NCBI GenBank assembly: GCA_001767035.1
Contig: MEKR01000095.1
Span: forward strand, 1 to 51,705
Direction: 5' to 3'
DNA from: Acidobacteria bacterium RIFCSPLOWO2_02_FULL_61_28
GTDB lineage: Bacteria > Acidobacteriota > Terriglobia > 2-12-FULL-54-10
DNA: 51,705 nucleotides
The notes beneath the pieces were generated by a model. The model did no database searches. It worked only from the letters and a program-made list of their open reading frames with translations, and had not been told where the DNA came from. The position numbers and the translations under genes were made by a program. Positions 18,745-27,588 of the stretch are shown one piece after another. How positions within the stretch are numbered: position 1 is the stretch's first letter; each line of letters starts with the position of its first letter.

Positions 18745-20181
18745 ATGCCAGAAGCAATCTCGAATCCACTTCGGCCACTTGGAACCACGGGGCTTTCGTG
18801 TCACCTGATGGGCTTCGGCTGCTATCGCGTGATGGAAGGGAGCGCCCAGCACGAGGCCGCGCTGCGCGACTACCTCGAACGCGGCGGCAACCTGATTGAC
18901 ACGAGCGCCAATTACGGCGACGGGCGCGCCGAGACGCTGGTCGGGAAGGTGCTCCCGGATTTCCCGCGCGACCGCGTGATTGTCGTGACCAAGGGCGGCT
19001 ACATCCAGGGGCAGAACCTCGCGCTCGCGCGCCAGCGCAAGTTCCCGGAAGTGGTCCACTACGGCGAAGGGATTTGGCACTCCATTCATCCGGAGTTTCT
19101 TGAAACGCAAGTCGAGATGAGCCGGGAGCGGATGCGCCTCGACGTGATGGACGTCTATCTGCTCCACAACCCGGAGTATTACCTCGAAGACCAGGCGCAC
19201 CACAAGGCCGTTGGCGAAGCGGAGCACGAGGAGTTCTACCGGCGCGTCCGGGAGGCCTTCCGGTTTCTGGAAGCGAAAGTGGCCGAAGGGCGGATTCGCT
19301 GGTACGGGATCAGCTCGAACAATTTTCCCGCGCCGGTTTCGAGTCCCACCCGGACCAGCGTCGATCGCTGCTGGGAAGCGGCCGAGTCCATTTCGCCGAA
19401 CCATCATTTCCGCGTCGTGCAACTGCCCATGAACCTCTATGAAAGCGGCGGCGCGCTCGAACCGAACAACGGCGGCAAGACCGTTCTCGAGTTCTGCAAG
19501 GAGAAGGGCCTGGGCGTTTTGCTAAACCGCCCGCTCAATGCTTTTTTCAGCAACCGCATGATTCGCCTGGCGGACTTCCTGCGGCCCGGCCAGCCGCCGC
19601 CCGGCATCGAAGAACTCCGGGCCATCCTGGAACCGGTGCGGCGCATGGAGCAGGAACTCGAGGAGCAGCACGGCATCCCGCTTCTCTATGGCACTGGAAA
19701 AGGAATCGCGAATTACCTGGAAACCATCGTGCCGCAGATCAAGTCTCCGGCGCAGTGGGAGCAGGCTTTCTACGAGTACATCATCCTGCCGATCGAGCGC
19801 TGGGCCGTCGAGCGCCAGCAGCTTTTTGGCGGCACGGAGGAGTGGGATGGCTGGTGGAACCGCTTCTCCCAAAGCCTCCCGGCGGTTTTTGAAGAGGCGG
19901 AACGTTTTGTGGGTTGTTCGCAGCAGGCGGTGTCGAATGAAATCCGGGCACAGTTGCAGCGCGCGGGCTATCCGCCGAACGGCGAGACGCTCAGCCGCAT
20001 GGCCCAGAACGTGTTGCTCGGTCTCGACGGCGTTTCCTGCGTCCTGAACGGGATGCGGCGGCCCGCCTACGTCGCGGACTCGATGGGGACTATCACGCTC
20101 GAACCCGTGGACTCGCTCTCGGTCCTCTCGCGTTTCCGCCACCAGATGACGGCCGTGGAGCCGGTCGGTTCGATTCAGTAG
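18745..20181 (+). CDS. Aldo/keto reductase
   Basis: MPEAISNPLRPLGTTGLSCHLMGFGCYRVMEG..ALRDYLERGGNLIDTSANYGDGRAETLVGKVL...VIVVTKGGYIQG...RLDVMDVYLLHNPEYYL. Confidence 0.88.
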   Translation: MPEAISNPLRPLGTTGLSCHLMGFGCYRVMEGSAQHEAALRDYLERGGNLIDTSANYGDGRAETLVGKVLPDFPRDRVIVVTKGGYIQGQNLALARQRKFPEVVHYGEGIWHSIHPEFLETQVEMSRERMRLDVMDVYLLHNPEYYLEDQAHHKAVGEAEHEEFYRRVREAFRFLEAKVAEGRIRWYGISSNNFPAPVSSPTRTSVDRCWEAAESISPNHHFRVVQLPMNLYESGGALEPNNGGKTVLEFCKEKGLGVLLNRPLNAFFSNRMIRLADFLRPGQPPPGIEELRAILEPVRRMEQELEEQHGIPLLYGTGKGIANYLETIVPQIKSPAQWEQAFYEYIILPIERWAVERQQLFGGTEEWDGWWNRFSQSLPAVFEEAERFVGCSQQAVSNEIRAQLQRAGYPPNGETLSRMAQNVLLGLDGVSCVLNGMRRPAYVADSMGTITLEPVDSLSVLSRFRHQMTAVEPVGSIQ

Positions 20182-20186
20182 AAGCG

Positions 20187-20264
20187 GGTAGCCACGGCAC
20201 GTCTTGTGTGCCGTGGGTTCTTGCCGGAACATGCCCACGGCATAAACAACATGCCGTGGCTACC
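20187..20264. repeat. BIME-like pair of opposed family A REPs
   Basis: ggtagccacggcacgtcttgtgtgccgtgggttcttgccggaacatgcccacggcataaacaacatgccgtggctacc; same architecture and CCGGAAC linker as 15572..15649. Confidence 0.88.
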
Positions 20265-20276
20265 CCGATTCGCGGA

Positions 20277-22550
20277 TCAGAACAACTCCGGCCACTGATA
20301 CGTCAGCACGGCGTTCAAGGCTTTATCGGAGATGATCACCGTCTTGTTTTTGGGGTCAAGATCAATGCCCCGCGGCTGCTTCAGCATCCCGTGGGGACCT
20401 CCGATCGTCCAGCGGGGCGGGACGTCGCCGTTGTCTTTCACGCTCCAGACACCGACAAAGGCTCCATCGTAAGGGAACGAGAAGTCGGGTCCGTTCATGG
20501 TGACCAGGAGCCAACCACGGGGGCCGTAGGCTCGCAGGCCGAAGGTCCCTTTGATGCCGGTCCTGGGACCTCGGATCACTGCCTTCGGTGTCGCTTTGCC
20601 GCTGTCGGTGCGGTTGAAAATCTGCAGGAAGGAGTTCGTTTCCCGTGGTCCGTCCCAACCCGCCAGGATCAGCGCATTGTTCACAGGGTCCACGGCAATC
20701 CCATACCAGCGCGCCTTGCCGGTGGATTCCAAAACCCGCAAGGGCGCCACGCTGCCATTGGCATCCCCGGAAAAGACAATGACCTTGTGGTCCTCGGGCA
20801 CAAAGATCTCATTGTGAACCGGGTCCATTTCCACTTTGTCGGGATCTTCCATTTGCGTCAGCGGGCCCTGGATGGTACGAACGGGCTGCGCGTCTCCGGA
20901 GACCCCTCCGCGGAAGACCAAGATCGCCTGGGCGAATGGTTGCGCGACCAGGAATTCGTCGCGGGCCGGGTTGTACGCGATGCCGTGCATGGTGCGGCCG
21001 AGTTTGGTGCGCTGCCCTTCGAGCTTCCGAATCGCCGCCGTGTTGCCATTCGCCACCCGGGCGAATGTCGCAATCTGCGGATGCGCCACTCAGTTCGGCA
21101 CCAGGATTTCTTCCCGCTTGCTGTCGTAGGCCACCGAACCGGGATTGCCGATCATCAAGGCCGGCTTGCCGAGCGGGCCGCTGCGGATCGTGCGCAGAGG
21201 CGGGATGTCTCCCGACGCCGTGGCTTTGTAGACGGTGACGGTATGATTGCCGAAGTTGGAAACCCACAGTTCGCCGTTCTTCGTATCCAGGAACAGGCCG
21301 GTGGGATTCTTGATTCCGCTGCGCGTTCCCCGGAGAATGCGGATCGGCGCAACGTCGCCGCTCGCCGACGCCCGGAAGACCAGCACGGCATCGCCGGAGT
21401 CGTTGGCGACGTACAGTTCGTCGCGCTCCGGGTCCACGACCAGACCGGAGGGCCAGTCGAGCAGCGTCTTGGGACCCGTGATCACGCGCACCGGCGGCGC
21501 GTCCCCACTGGCGCCCAGGGCGTGAACCGTGATCGAAGGGGGCAAACTGCGTCCCGAGCCGGGGACGGAATCCCGCGACGGGACGCTTGGCCGGTCGGGC
21601 AGTCCCGTGGTTACTTCCTGCGCATCTGCTTTCCCCGCAACGAACTCCTTCTGGCTGCCGTGGTTGGTCACGAAGAAAACGTTGTTCTTGGTGTCCAAAG
21701 CAATCCCGTGGGGGTCGGCCAAACCCGTGCGCAGCCCGTGAACCACGCGGAGCGGCGGGTCATGCTTCTGGGCCATCTTGGGGTAAACCACCACCGAGTT
21801 GGTGTGCTGCACGGTGAGAAACAACTCCTGCCGTTGCTCATCCACGCCAATGCCGAAGGTCCCGTGGGGTGTATAAAGCTCCCGGTCGGGCGGCACATCG
21901 CCCTTGGCGTTGCGGGAGAAGATCACCAGCGTATCCACGGTGTCGTTATTGACGGCGTAGATGTCGCCCGATTGCGGGTCAATATAGAGGCCGCACTGAA
22001 ACTCGATCTTGGTTTGCTTTCCGGCGATGACCCGCTTGGGTTCGGTCATGCTGGCGGTGGGCGGCGTATTGGCGAGCCGGTCATAGACCAACACCTGGAA
22101 CAGGTTTTCGTCCGTCATCACGACCTCGTTCCGGGCCAGGTCCACGGCAACCGAGCTGTAGGAAGCATACGGATCGCGGATCACCCGCAGAGGCGCGCGT
22201 CGTGCCTGATTCGCGGAACTAGCCGTACCGGAAGCCTGCCGTGAGGTCTGTTCCTGCCGCAGCGCCGCGCTCAGCGTCTCGCGGGCGCCCGCCGGAACCC
22301 ACTCGCAGACGGCTCCTTCCTCCACCGGCAGAGGTTCAATCGAAACGAGCCGGGCCTGGCCACCATCGCGGAGACCGGTCGTCAGAGGAGCAGCGCTCTG
22401 ATCCAGGCGCATTCCGGGTCCGGTCAGGACAACCCATCCAGCGAGGAGGGTTACAAACCCGGCCAGGGTCCCAGCCAAAGTCAATCGAAAGCGATTCTTC
22501 CATCCCAGCGAATTCTTCCGCCTGGGGTCAGCTTGCCGAATCCACTTCAT
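20277..22550 (-). pseudogene. Beta-propeller (NHL-like repeat) protein interrupted by in-frame TGA at 21090..21092
   Basis: ORFs 21090..22550 and 20277..21089 are contiguous in one frame and one repeat series: ELYVANDSGDAVLVFRASASGDVAPIRIL / ELWVSNFGNHTVTVYKATASGDIPPLRTI / EILVPN*VAHPQIATFARVANGNTAAIRKL. Confidence 0.75.
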
Positions 22551-22821
22551 CAGCGCCTCCTTGTGATGTCCTTACGTAGGCCTGTTTGCGCGGTCATCCG
22601 CACGATGACCTATTCTCAGTGGAGACGGCGACGGCTGTCAAGGATTCCTCACCGCAGGCTTGCGAGACGGCGCCGGGCAGTTTGCTCCGTGCAACCGCAA
22701 GCCAGATGTGCTTTAATTTTTGTTGCGCCGCCGGGGGCCGGTTTGCGGAGCAGGTCCCGGAGGACCGCGATCCTGGTAGACGTGCCCCGGGTGCGTACGT
22801 TTCCGGTACGAGGTAGGATTC

Positions 22822-23691
22822 ATGACGGTTCAGAATGTGGCAGTGATTGGATCAGGACTGATGGGGCGGGGCATCGCCCAGGTGGCCGCGCTGGGCGGCT
22901 TTCGCACCACGATCGTGGACGTCTCCGAGAGTATTTTGCAGACCGCGCTCACCAATATTCGTTCGGAGATGGAGAAAGGCGTTTCTCTCGGGAAGATGAC
23001 GGCCGAGCAGAAAGAGCAGGCGCTCTCTCGTCTGCTCCTCGAAACGAACCTCGAAAAAGCGGCGCGGGATGCGGACCTGGTCATTGAAGCGGTGCCGGAA
23101 GATATGAAGCTGAAGATCGAAACGTTTGTCCGGCTCGACAACTCGGCTCCGGCCGGGGCGCTTCTGGCGTCGAACACCTCGTCGCTGAGCATCACGGAGA
23201 TGGCTGCCGTGACCAAACGCCCGCGACAGTTCCTCGGGATGCACTTCTTCAATCCCGTTCACAAGATGAAGCTGCTCGAGATTGTGAGGGGCCTGGAGAC
23301 TGCGCCGGAGACCGTCAAGGTTGCCGAGGAAGTCGGCCGGCAAATGGGCAAGGAGACCGTGGTGATCAAGGAATCGCCGGGTTTCATCACCAGCCGGATT
23401 AACGCCATGATCGGCAACGAGGCGTTTTACATGCTCCAGGAAGAAATCGCCACCGCCGCGGACATTGACAAGGCGGTGAAGCTCGGACTCAACCATCCCA
23501 TGGGGCCGTTTGAAATGGCGGACCTGGTGGGCCTCGATACGCGGCTCCATGTGCTCGAGTACCTCCATCAGACTCTGGGCGAGAAATTCCGCCCCGCTCC
23601 GTTGATGGTCCAGTACGTGAAGGCCGGACGCCTGGGGCGCAAGGTGGGCCGCGGGGTCTACGACTATCCCCCGCCCGAGAAAAAGGCTTGA
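22822..23691 (+). CDS. 3-hydroxyacyl-CoA dehydrogenase (HbdA/PaaH type)
   Basis: VAVIGSGLMGRGIAQVAALGGFRTTIVDVS...DLVIEAVPEDMKLKI...LASNTSSLSITEMA...FLGMHFFNPVHKMKLLEIVRG...ESPGFITSRI. Confidence 0.95.
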   Translation: MTVQNVAVIGSGLMGRGIAQVAALGGFRTTIVDVSESILQTALTNIRSEMEKGVSLGKMTAEQKEQALSRLLLETNLEKAARDADLVIEAVPEDMKLKIETFVRLDNSAPAGALLASNTSSLSITEMAAVTKRPRQFLGMHFFNPVHKMKLLEIVRGLETAPETVKVAEEVGRQMGKETVVIKESPGFITSRINAMIGNEAFYMLQEEIATAADIDKAVKLGLNHPMGPFEMADLVGLDTRLHVLEYLHQTLGEKFRPAPLMVQYVKAGRLGRKVGRGVYDYPPPEKKA

Positions 23692-23724
23692 GTGACTTCG
23701 GACCGATTGCAGAGGAGAACATCC

Positions 23725-24498
23725 GTGGAGTGGAAAAATATCAGGCTGGAAGGAGACGGGTCGCTGTGGACGCTCACCATCCATCGTCCCGCGGTGCGCA
23801 ACGCGCTCGATACGCCGACCGTGAAGGAGATGAACGAGGCGCTCGATACCCTGGATGTGTCGCAGCCCGGCGTGCTGATTCTCACCGGCTCCGGGGACAA
23901 GGCGTTCGTTTCGGGCGCCGACATCGCGGACCTGCGCGGCCGGAACAAAAAGCAGGCCCTGGAGGGGATCAACCCCATCCTGTTTACGCGGGTCGAGAAT
24001 TTTGCCTGGCCGGTCATCGCCGCCGTCAATGGGTACGCGCTCGGCGGGGGCTGCGAACTGGCGCTCGCCTGTGACATCCGCGTCGCCAGCGAGAACGCGC
24101 GCTTCGGGCTGCCGGAGGCGAACCTGGGAATCATCCCGGCGGGGGGCGGCACGCAACGCTTGCCGCGCTTGATCGGCCTGTCTCGCGCCAAAGAGTGGAT
24201 ACTGACCGGCGATCTCTATGACGCGCAGGAGGCGCTGCGAATCGGCTTGGTCAGCCGCGTGGTCCCGCTCGAGAAGCTGATGGAAACAGCCCAGGAAATC
24301 GCCCGCAAGATTCTGGCGCGCGCGCCGCTCGCCATCCGCTTAGCCAAGCTCGCTCTGAATGCGTCCTCCCGCGTGCCGCTCGACAGCGGCATCCAACTCG
24401 AGATGCTCATCCAGAGCATCCTCTATGAGTCCAAAGACAAGTACGAAGGCATGACCGCCTTCCTAGAAAAACGCAAAGCGAAGTTTACGGGGGAGTGA
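23725..24498 (+). CDS. Enoyl-CoA hydratase/isomerase
   Basis: WTLTIHRPAVRNALDTPTVKEMNEAL...GDKAFVSGADIADLRG...PVIAAVNGYALGGGCELALACDIRVASENARFGLPEANLGIIPAGGGTQRLPRLIG; GTG start with AGAGGAG upstream. Confidence 0.94.
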   Translation: MEWKNIRLEGDGSLWTLTIHRPAVRNALDTPTVKEMNEALDTLDVSQPGVLILTGSGDKAFVSGADIADLRGRNKKQALEGINPILFTRVENFAWPVIAAVNGYALGGGCELALACDIRVASENARFGLPEANLGIIPAGGGTQRLPRLIGLSRAKEWILTGDLYDAQEALRIGLVSRVVPLEKLMETAQEIARKILARAPLAIRLAKLALNASSRVPLDSGIQLEMLIQSILYESKDKYEGMTAFLEKRKAKFTGE

Positions 24499-24556
24499 TC
24501 CGCACAAGCCCCGCCTCGCTGCCCTTTCGGGTTGTGTGCGCTCTCCCGAAATGCGG

Positions 24557-24571
24557 AGTCGCGGCTCTGAT
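24557..24571 (-). repeat. Fragment of dispersed family D
   Basis: Reverse complement atcagagccgcgact shares 15 nt with 11090 region. Confidence 0.35.
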
Positions 24572-24581
24572 CCTAACTCTC

Positions 24582-24911
24582 CTACTTGGTCTTCGGAGGA
24601 CGGTAGCTGGAGGTGGCCGCTTTTTTCATGGCTGCCAGGCCGTCGTCGGGACTCATCAGCACGGTGGTCTGGGCCGCCTTGACGGCGCCGCCCGCTGCAA
24701 TGGCGATCGCCATCGCCGCGGCGCTGACGTTGTCGGGCATCTCGACGATCAAGACCACGTCGTATTTGCCGAAGCTGAAATAGGCGCCGCGAATCTTCCC
24801 GCCGAGCTTTTCAATCGCCGGCCGGACGGCATCTATGCGGTTCTGGGGTTTCTCGACCAACGTGGACCAGGCTTCCGACGTGTAGGCTCCTTGGTAAAGG
24901 TAGAGAGGCAT
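24582..24911 (-). CDS. GYD domain protein
   Basis: MPLYLYQGAYTSEAWSTLVEKPQNRIDAVRPAIEKLGGKIRGAYFSFGKYDVVLIVEMPDNVSAAAMAIAIAAGGAVKAAQTTVLM. Confidence 0.9.
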   Translation of the reverse strand: MPLYLYQGAYTSEAWSTLVEKPQNRIDAVRPAIEKLGGKIRGAYFSFGKYDVVLIVEMPDNVSAAAMAIAIAAGGAVKAAQTTVLMSPDDGLAAMKKAATSSYRPPKTK

Positions 24912-25085
24912 TGCGATTCTCCTTTCACTGTTTCGCAACAACAACGAGCAGGTGAAAAAGCTACGCCGGCCTCGGCCGATTGTCAAACACTTTTCCATAC
25001 ACGCCGGCTTCGACAGGCCCAAGACACGCGAACCAGTTGCAAATTTTCTGTCAGTCGAATGAGGTAGAATTGGCGCGGAAATATC

Positions 25086-25292
25086 TAGACCATTTTCACA
25101 GTTGGCATATAGTGATGTTGCGTCAGGGCATGGCTTCAGCCATGCCGAAAATGTCTGGCCAACCGGCCGGCTTTAGCCGCTGAGGGTCAGTCCTCAGGGG
25201 CTGAAGCCCCTCTCCTCTTGGGTGGCTCGTTCCGGCACGACTAAAGTCGTGCCCTGACGAAAGCACTCTACAGGAAGCCTGAAAATGGTCTA
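25086..25292. repeat. Composite four-hairpin element (family C) nested in 13-bp inverted repeats
   Basis: Outer tagaccattttca (25086..25098) / tgaaaatggtcta (25280..25292); core 25121..25259 with GGCATGGC-TTCA-GCCATGCC, GGC-TTTA-GCC, GGGGC-TGAA-GCCCC, GGCACGAC-TAAA-GTCGTGCC. Confidence 0.85.
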
Positions 25293-25298
25293 TTGGTA

Positions 25299-25913
25299 CT
25301 AAATCTTCACACTCGTTTGAACGGTTGCCGGGTGGGCTGACTCATAGGCCCGGACGCGCGGCTCCTGCTTGAGGATGTAACCAAGCTGATCTACCCCTGC
25401 CAGCAAGCACTGTTTGGAGAAGTTATCTATGGGGAAGTTGACCGCATGGCCGTTGGGCAGAGTGAGGGTTTGCGAAGCCAGATCAATGGTAACGGAGGCA
25501 TCCGGGTCGCGCTCGACCAGGCGGAACAGCTCCGCGTGAGCGTCAGGCGGGACGACTACCGGCAACAAACCGTTTTTCAATGAGTTGCCCCAAAAAATGT
25601 CGGCGAAGGAGGTGCTGATAATGGCCCGAAATCCGAACGCCAGTAACGCCCAGGGGGCGTGCTCGCGGGAGCTGCCGGAGCCAAAGTTCCTGCCCCCCAG
25701 AAGAATCTGCGCGCCCTTCGCTCGCGGCTGGTTCAGGATGAAGTCCGGCCGCGGAGTGCCGTCGGAGTCAAAGCGCCAATCACGGAACAGGTATTGTTCC
25801 ATGTTGGCCTTGTCGGTGACCTTCAGGAAGCGCGCCGGAACGATGATGTCGGTGTCCACGTTGTCCATAGGCAGCGGGACCATACGGCTGGTGATTTTGG
25901 TGAACGGTTCCAT
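25299..25913 (-). CDS. leuD: 3-isopropylmalate dehydratase small subunit
   Basis: MEPFTKITSRMVPLPMDNVDTDIIVPARFLK...LLGGRNFGSGSSREHAPWALLAFGFRAIISTSFADIFWGNSLKNGLLPVVV. Confidence 0.96.
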   Translation of the reverse strand: MEPFTKITSRMVPLPMDNVDTDIIVPARFLKVTDKANMEQYLFRDWRFDSDGTPRPDFILNQPRAKGAQILLGGRNFGSGSSREHAPWALLAFGFRAIISTSFADIFWGNSLKNGLLPVVVPPDAHAELFRLVERDPDASVTIDLASQTLTLPNGHAVNFPIDNFSKQCLLAGVDQLGYILKQEPRVRAYESAHPATVQTSVKI

Positions 25914-25922
25914 GTTTTTGAA

Positions 25923-26001
25923 GCCACGGAGGCACAGAGAACACAGAGTCTTGTAGATTCTTCTTTTTAGAACTTTCTCTGTGCCTCTGTGTCTCTGTGG
26001 C
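25923..26001. repeat. CACAGAG-type inverted-repeat element, copy 2, in the leuC-leuD gap
   Basis: GCCACGGAGGCACAGAGAACACAGAG ... CTCTGTGCCTCTGTGTCTCTGTGGC. Confidence 0.85.
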
Positions 26002-26016
26002 CGATTCCCTTTCTTC

Positions 26017-27441
26017 TCACAGCAATGTTCGCACGTCGGTGATGCAGCCGTGGATCGCCGTAGCCGCGGCCGTGAGGGGGCTGGCGAGGAACGTGCGCCC
26101 GCCTTTGCCCTGGCGGCCTTCAAAGTTGCGGTTGCTGGTCGAGACGGAGTACTGACCGGGCTTCAGCTCGTCGCCGTTCATGGCGATGCACATGCTGCAT
26201 CCCGGCTCGCGCCATTCACATCCGGCGGCGCGGAAGATTTCGTGCAAGCCTTCCTGCTCGGCCTGCCGCTTCACCTGCTGCGAGCCGGCCACCACCAGAA
26301 CCCGCGCTTTGGGGCTGACCTTGCGGCCTTTCAGGATTCCGGCGGCGGCGCGCAGGTCCGAAAGCCGGGAATTGGTGCAACTGCCGATGAAGACCACGTC
26401 CACGGGATGGCCCAGGAGCGGCTTGCCCGGCTCCAGCGCCATGTATTCGAGCGCATGGGCCAGCGTCTTGCGGCTGGTCTCATCCGTCAGCGAATCGGGG
26501 CGCGGAATCGTTGCCGTGATCGCCATCCCCATGCCGGGATTGGTTCCGTAAGTAATCATCGGCTCCAGGCGCGAGGCGTCCAGCGTGACGGTCTTGTCGT
26601 AGCGCGCGCCGTTGTCGGTCGGGAGGCTCTTCCACTCCTGCAGCGCCGCATCCCAGGCCGCCCCTTTTGGGACAAAGGGCCGCCCGGCCATGTACTGGAA
26701 AGTCGTGTCGTCAGGAGCGATCAGCCCGGCCTTCGCGCCGCCCTCGATGGACATGTTGCAGACAGTCATGCGCTCATCCATGGAGAGCGAGCGGATGGCG
26801 CTGCCGGTATATTCGAGTACGCAACCGACACCGCCGCCCACGCCGATCTGCGCGATCAGGGCCAGAATGATGTCTTTGGCCGTCACGCCCGTGCGGAGTT
26901 GGCCCTCGACCCGGACTTCAAACGTCTGCGGCTTGCGCTGGAGCAGGCATTGCGTGGCGAGCACGTGCTCGACCTCGGTGGTGCCGATGCCGAAGGCCAG
27001 CGCGCCGAAAGCCCCGTGTGTAGCTGTATGGCTGTCGCCGCAGACAATCGTCATGCCGGGCTGCGTCGCCCCAAGTTCCGGGCCGATGACGTGGACGATG
27101 CCCTGGTACGGACTGTCCAATCCGAAGAGCGGGAGGCCGAACTCGCGGCAGTTGATCCCGAGCTGCGCGACCTGCTTGGCCGCCAGTGGATCGGCGAACG
27201 GCAGGGAGCGGTCGTGGGTCGGGACGCTGTGGTCCGTTGTGGCCAGCGTGCGCGACGGCTGGCGAACCCCCAGCTTCTTCTCCCGAAGCGCCTGGAATGC
27301 CTGCGGGGAAGTCACTTCATGGACCAGGTGGAGGTCAATATAGAGCACCGCCGGACAGTCTGGCTCCTCCACGACCACGTGCCGGTCCCAAATCTTTTCA
27401 ATAAGAGTTTGCGGTTTCTGAGAGGCCATTGTTCCCGCCAT
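26017..27441 (-). CDS. leuC: 3-isopropylmalate dehydratase large subunit
   Basis: [13 protein letters not shown]...[17 protein letters not shown]...[32 protein letters not shown]...[17 protein letters not shown]... Confidence 0.97.
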   Translation of the reverse strand: MAGTMASQKPQTLIEKIWDRHVVVEEPDCPAVLYIDLHLVHEVTSPQAFQALREKKLGVRQPSRTLATTDHSVPTHDRSLPFADPLAAKQVAQLGINCREFGLPLFGLDSPYQGIVHVIGPELGATQPGMTIVCGDSHTATHGAFGALAFGIGTTEVEHVLATQCLLQRKPQTFEVRVEGQLRTGVTAKDIILALIAQIGVGGGVGCVLEYTGSAIRSLSMDERMTVCNMSIEGGAKAGLIAPDDTTFQYMAGRPFVPKGAAWDAALQEWKSLPTDNGARYDKTVTLDASRLEPMITYGTNPGMGMAITATIPRPDSLTDETSRKTLAHALEYMALEPGKPLLGHPVDVVFIGSCTNSRLSDLRAAAGILKGRKVSPKARVLVVAGSQQVKRQAEQEGLHEIFRAAGCEWREPGCSMCIAMNGDELKPGQYSVSTSNRNFEGRQGKGGRTFLASPLTAAATAIHGCITDVRTLL

Positions 27442-27540
27442 GAGTCCTGTTTTTCCGTTCCTCTTCTATTGTAGCTCTCTGCGGCCCCCGCGGGCCAATG
27501 GAACACAGCCGGATAGGCCGCCGTGGGACATCCATCGAGA

Positions 27541-27588
27541 ACTCGGGCGAGCACTCGGGCGAACACTCGGGCGAGCACTCGATCAGCC
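27541..27588. repeat. 12-bp tandem repeat, about 4 copies
   Basis: actcgggcgagc/actcgggcgaac/actcgggcgagc/actcgatcagcc. Confidence 0.85.

Noticed and set aside
20208-22244. 678-aa plus-strand ORF
   Set aside because: Antisense to the beta-propeller repeats; repetitive look is inherited from the real repeats on the other strand. It also starts inside a BIME.
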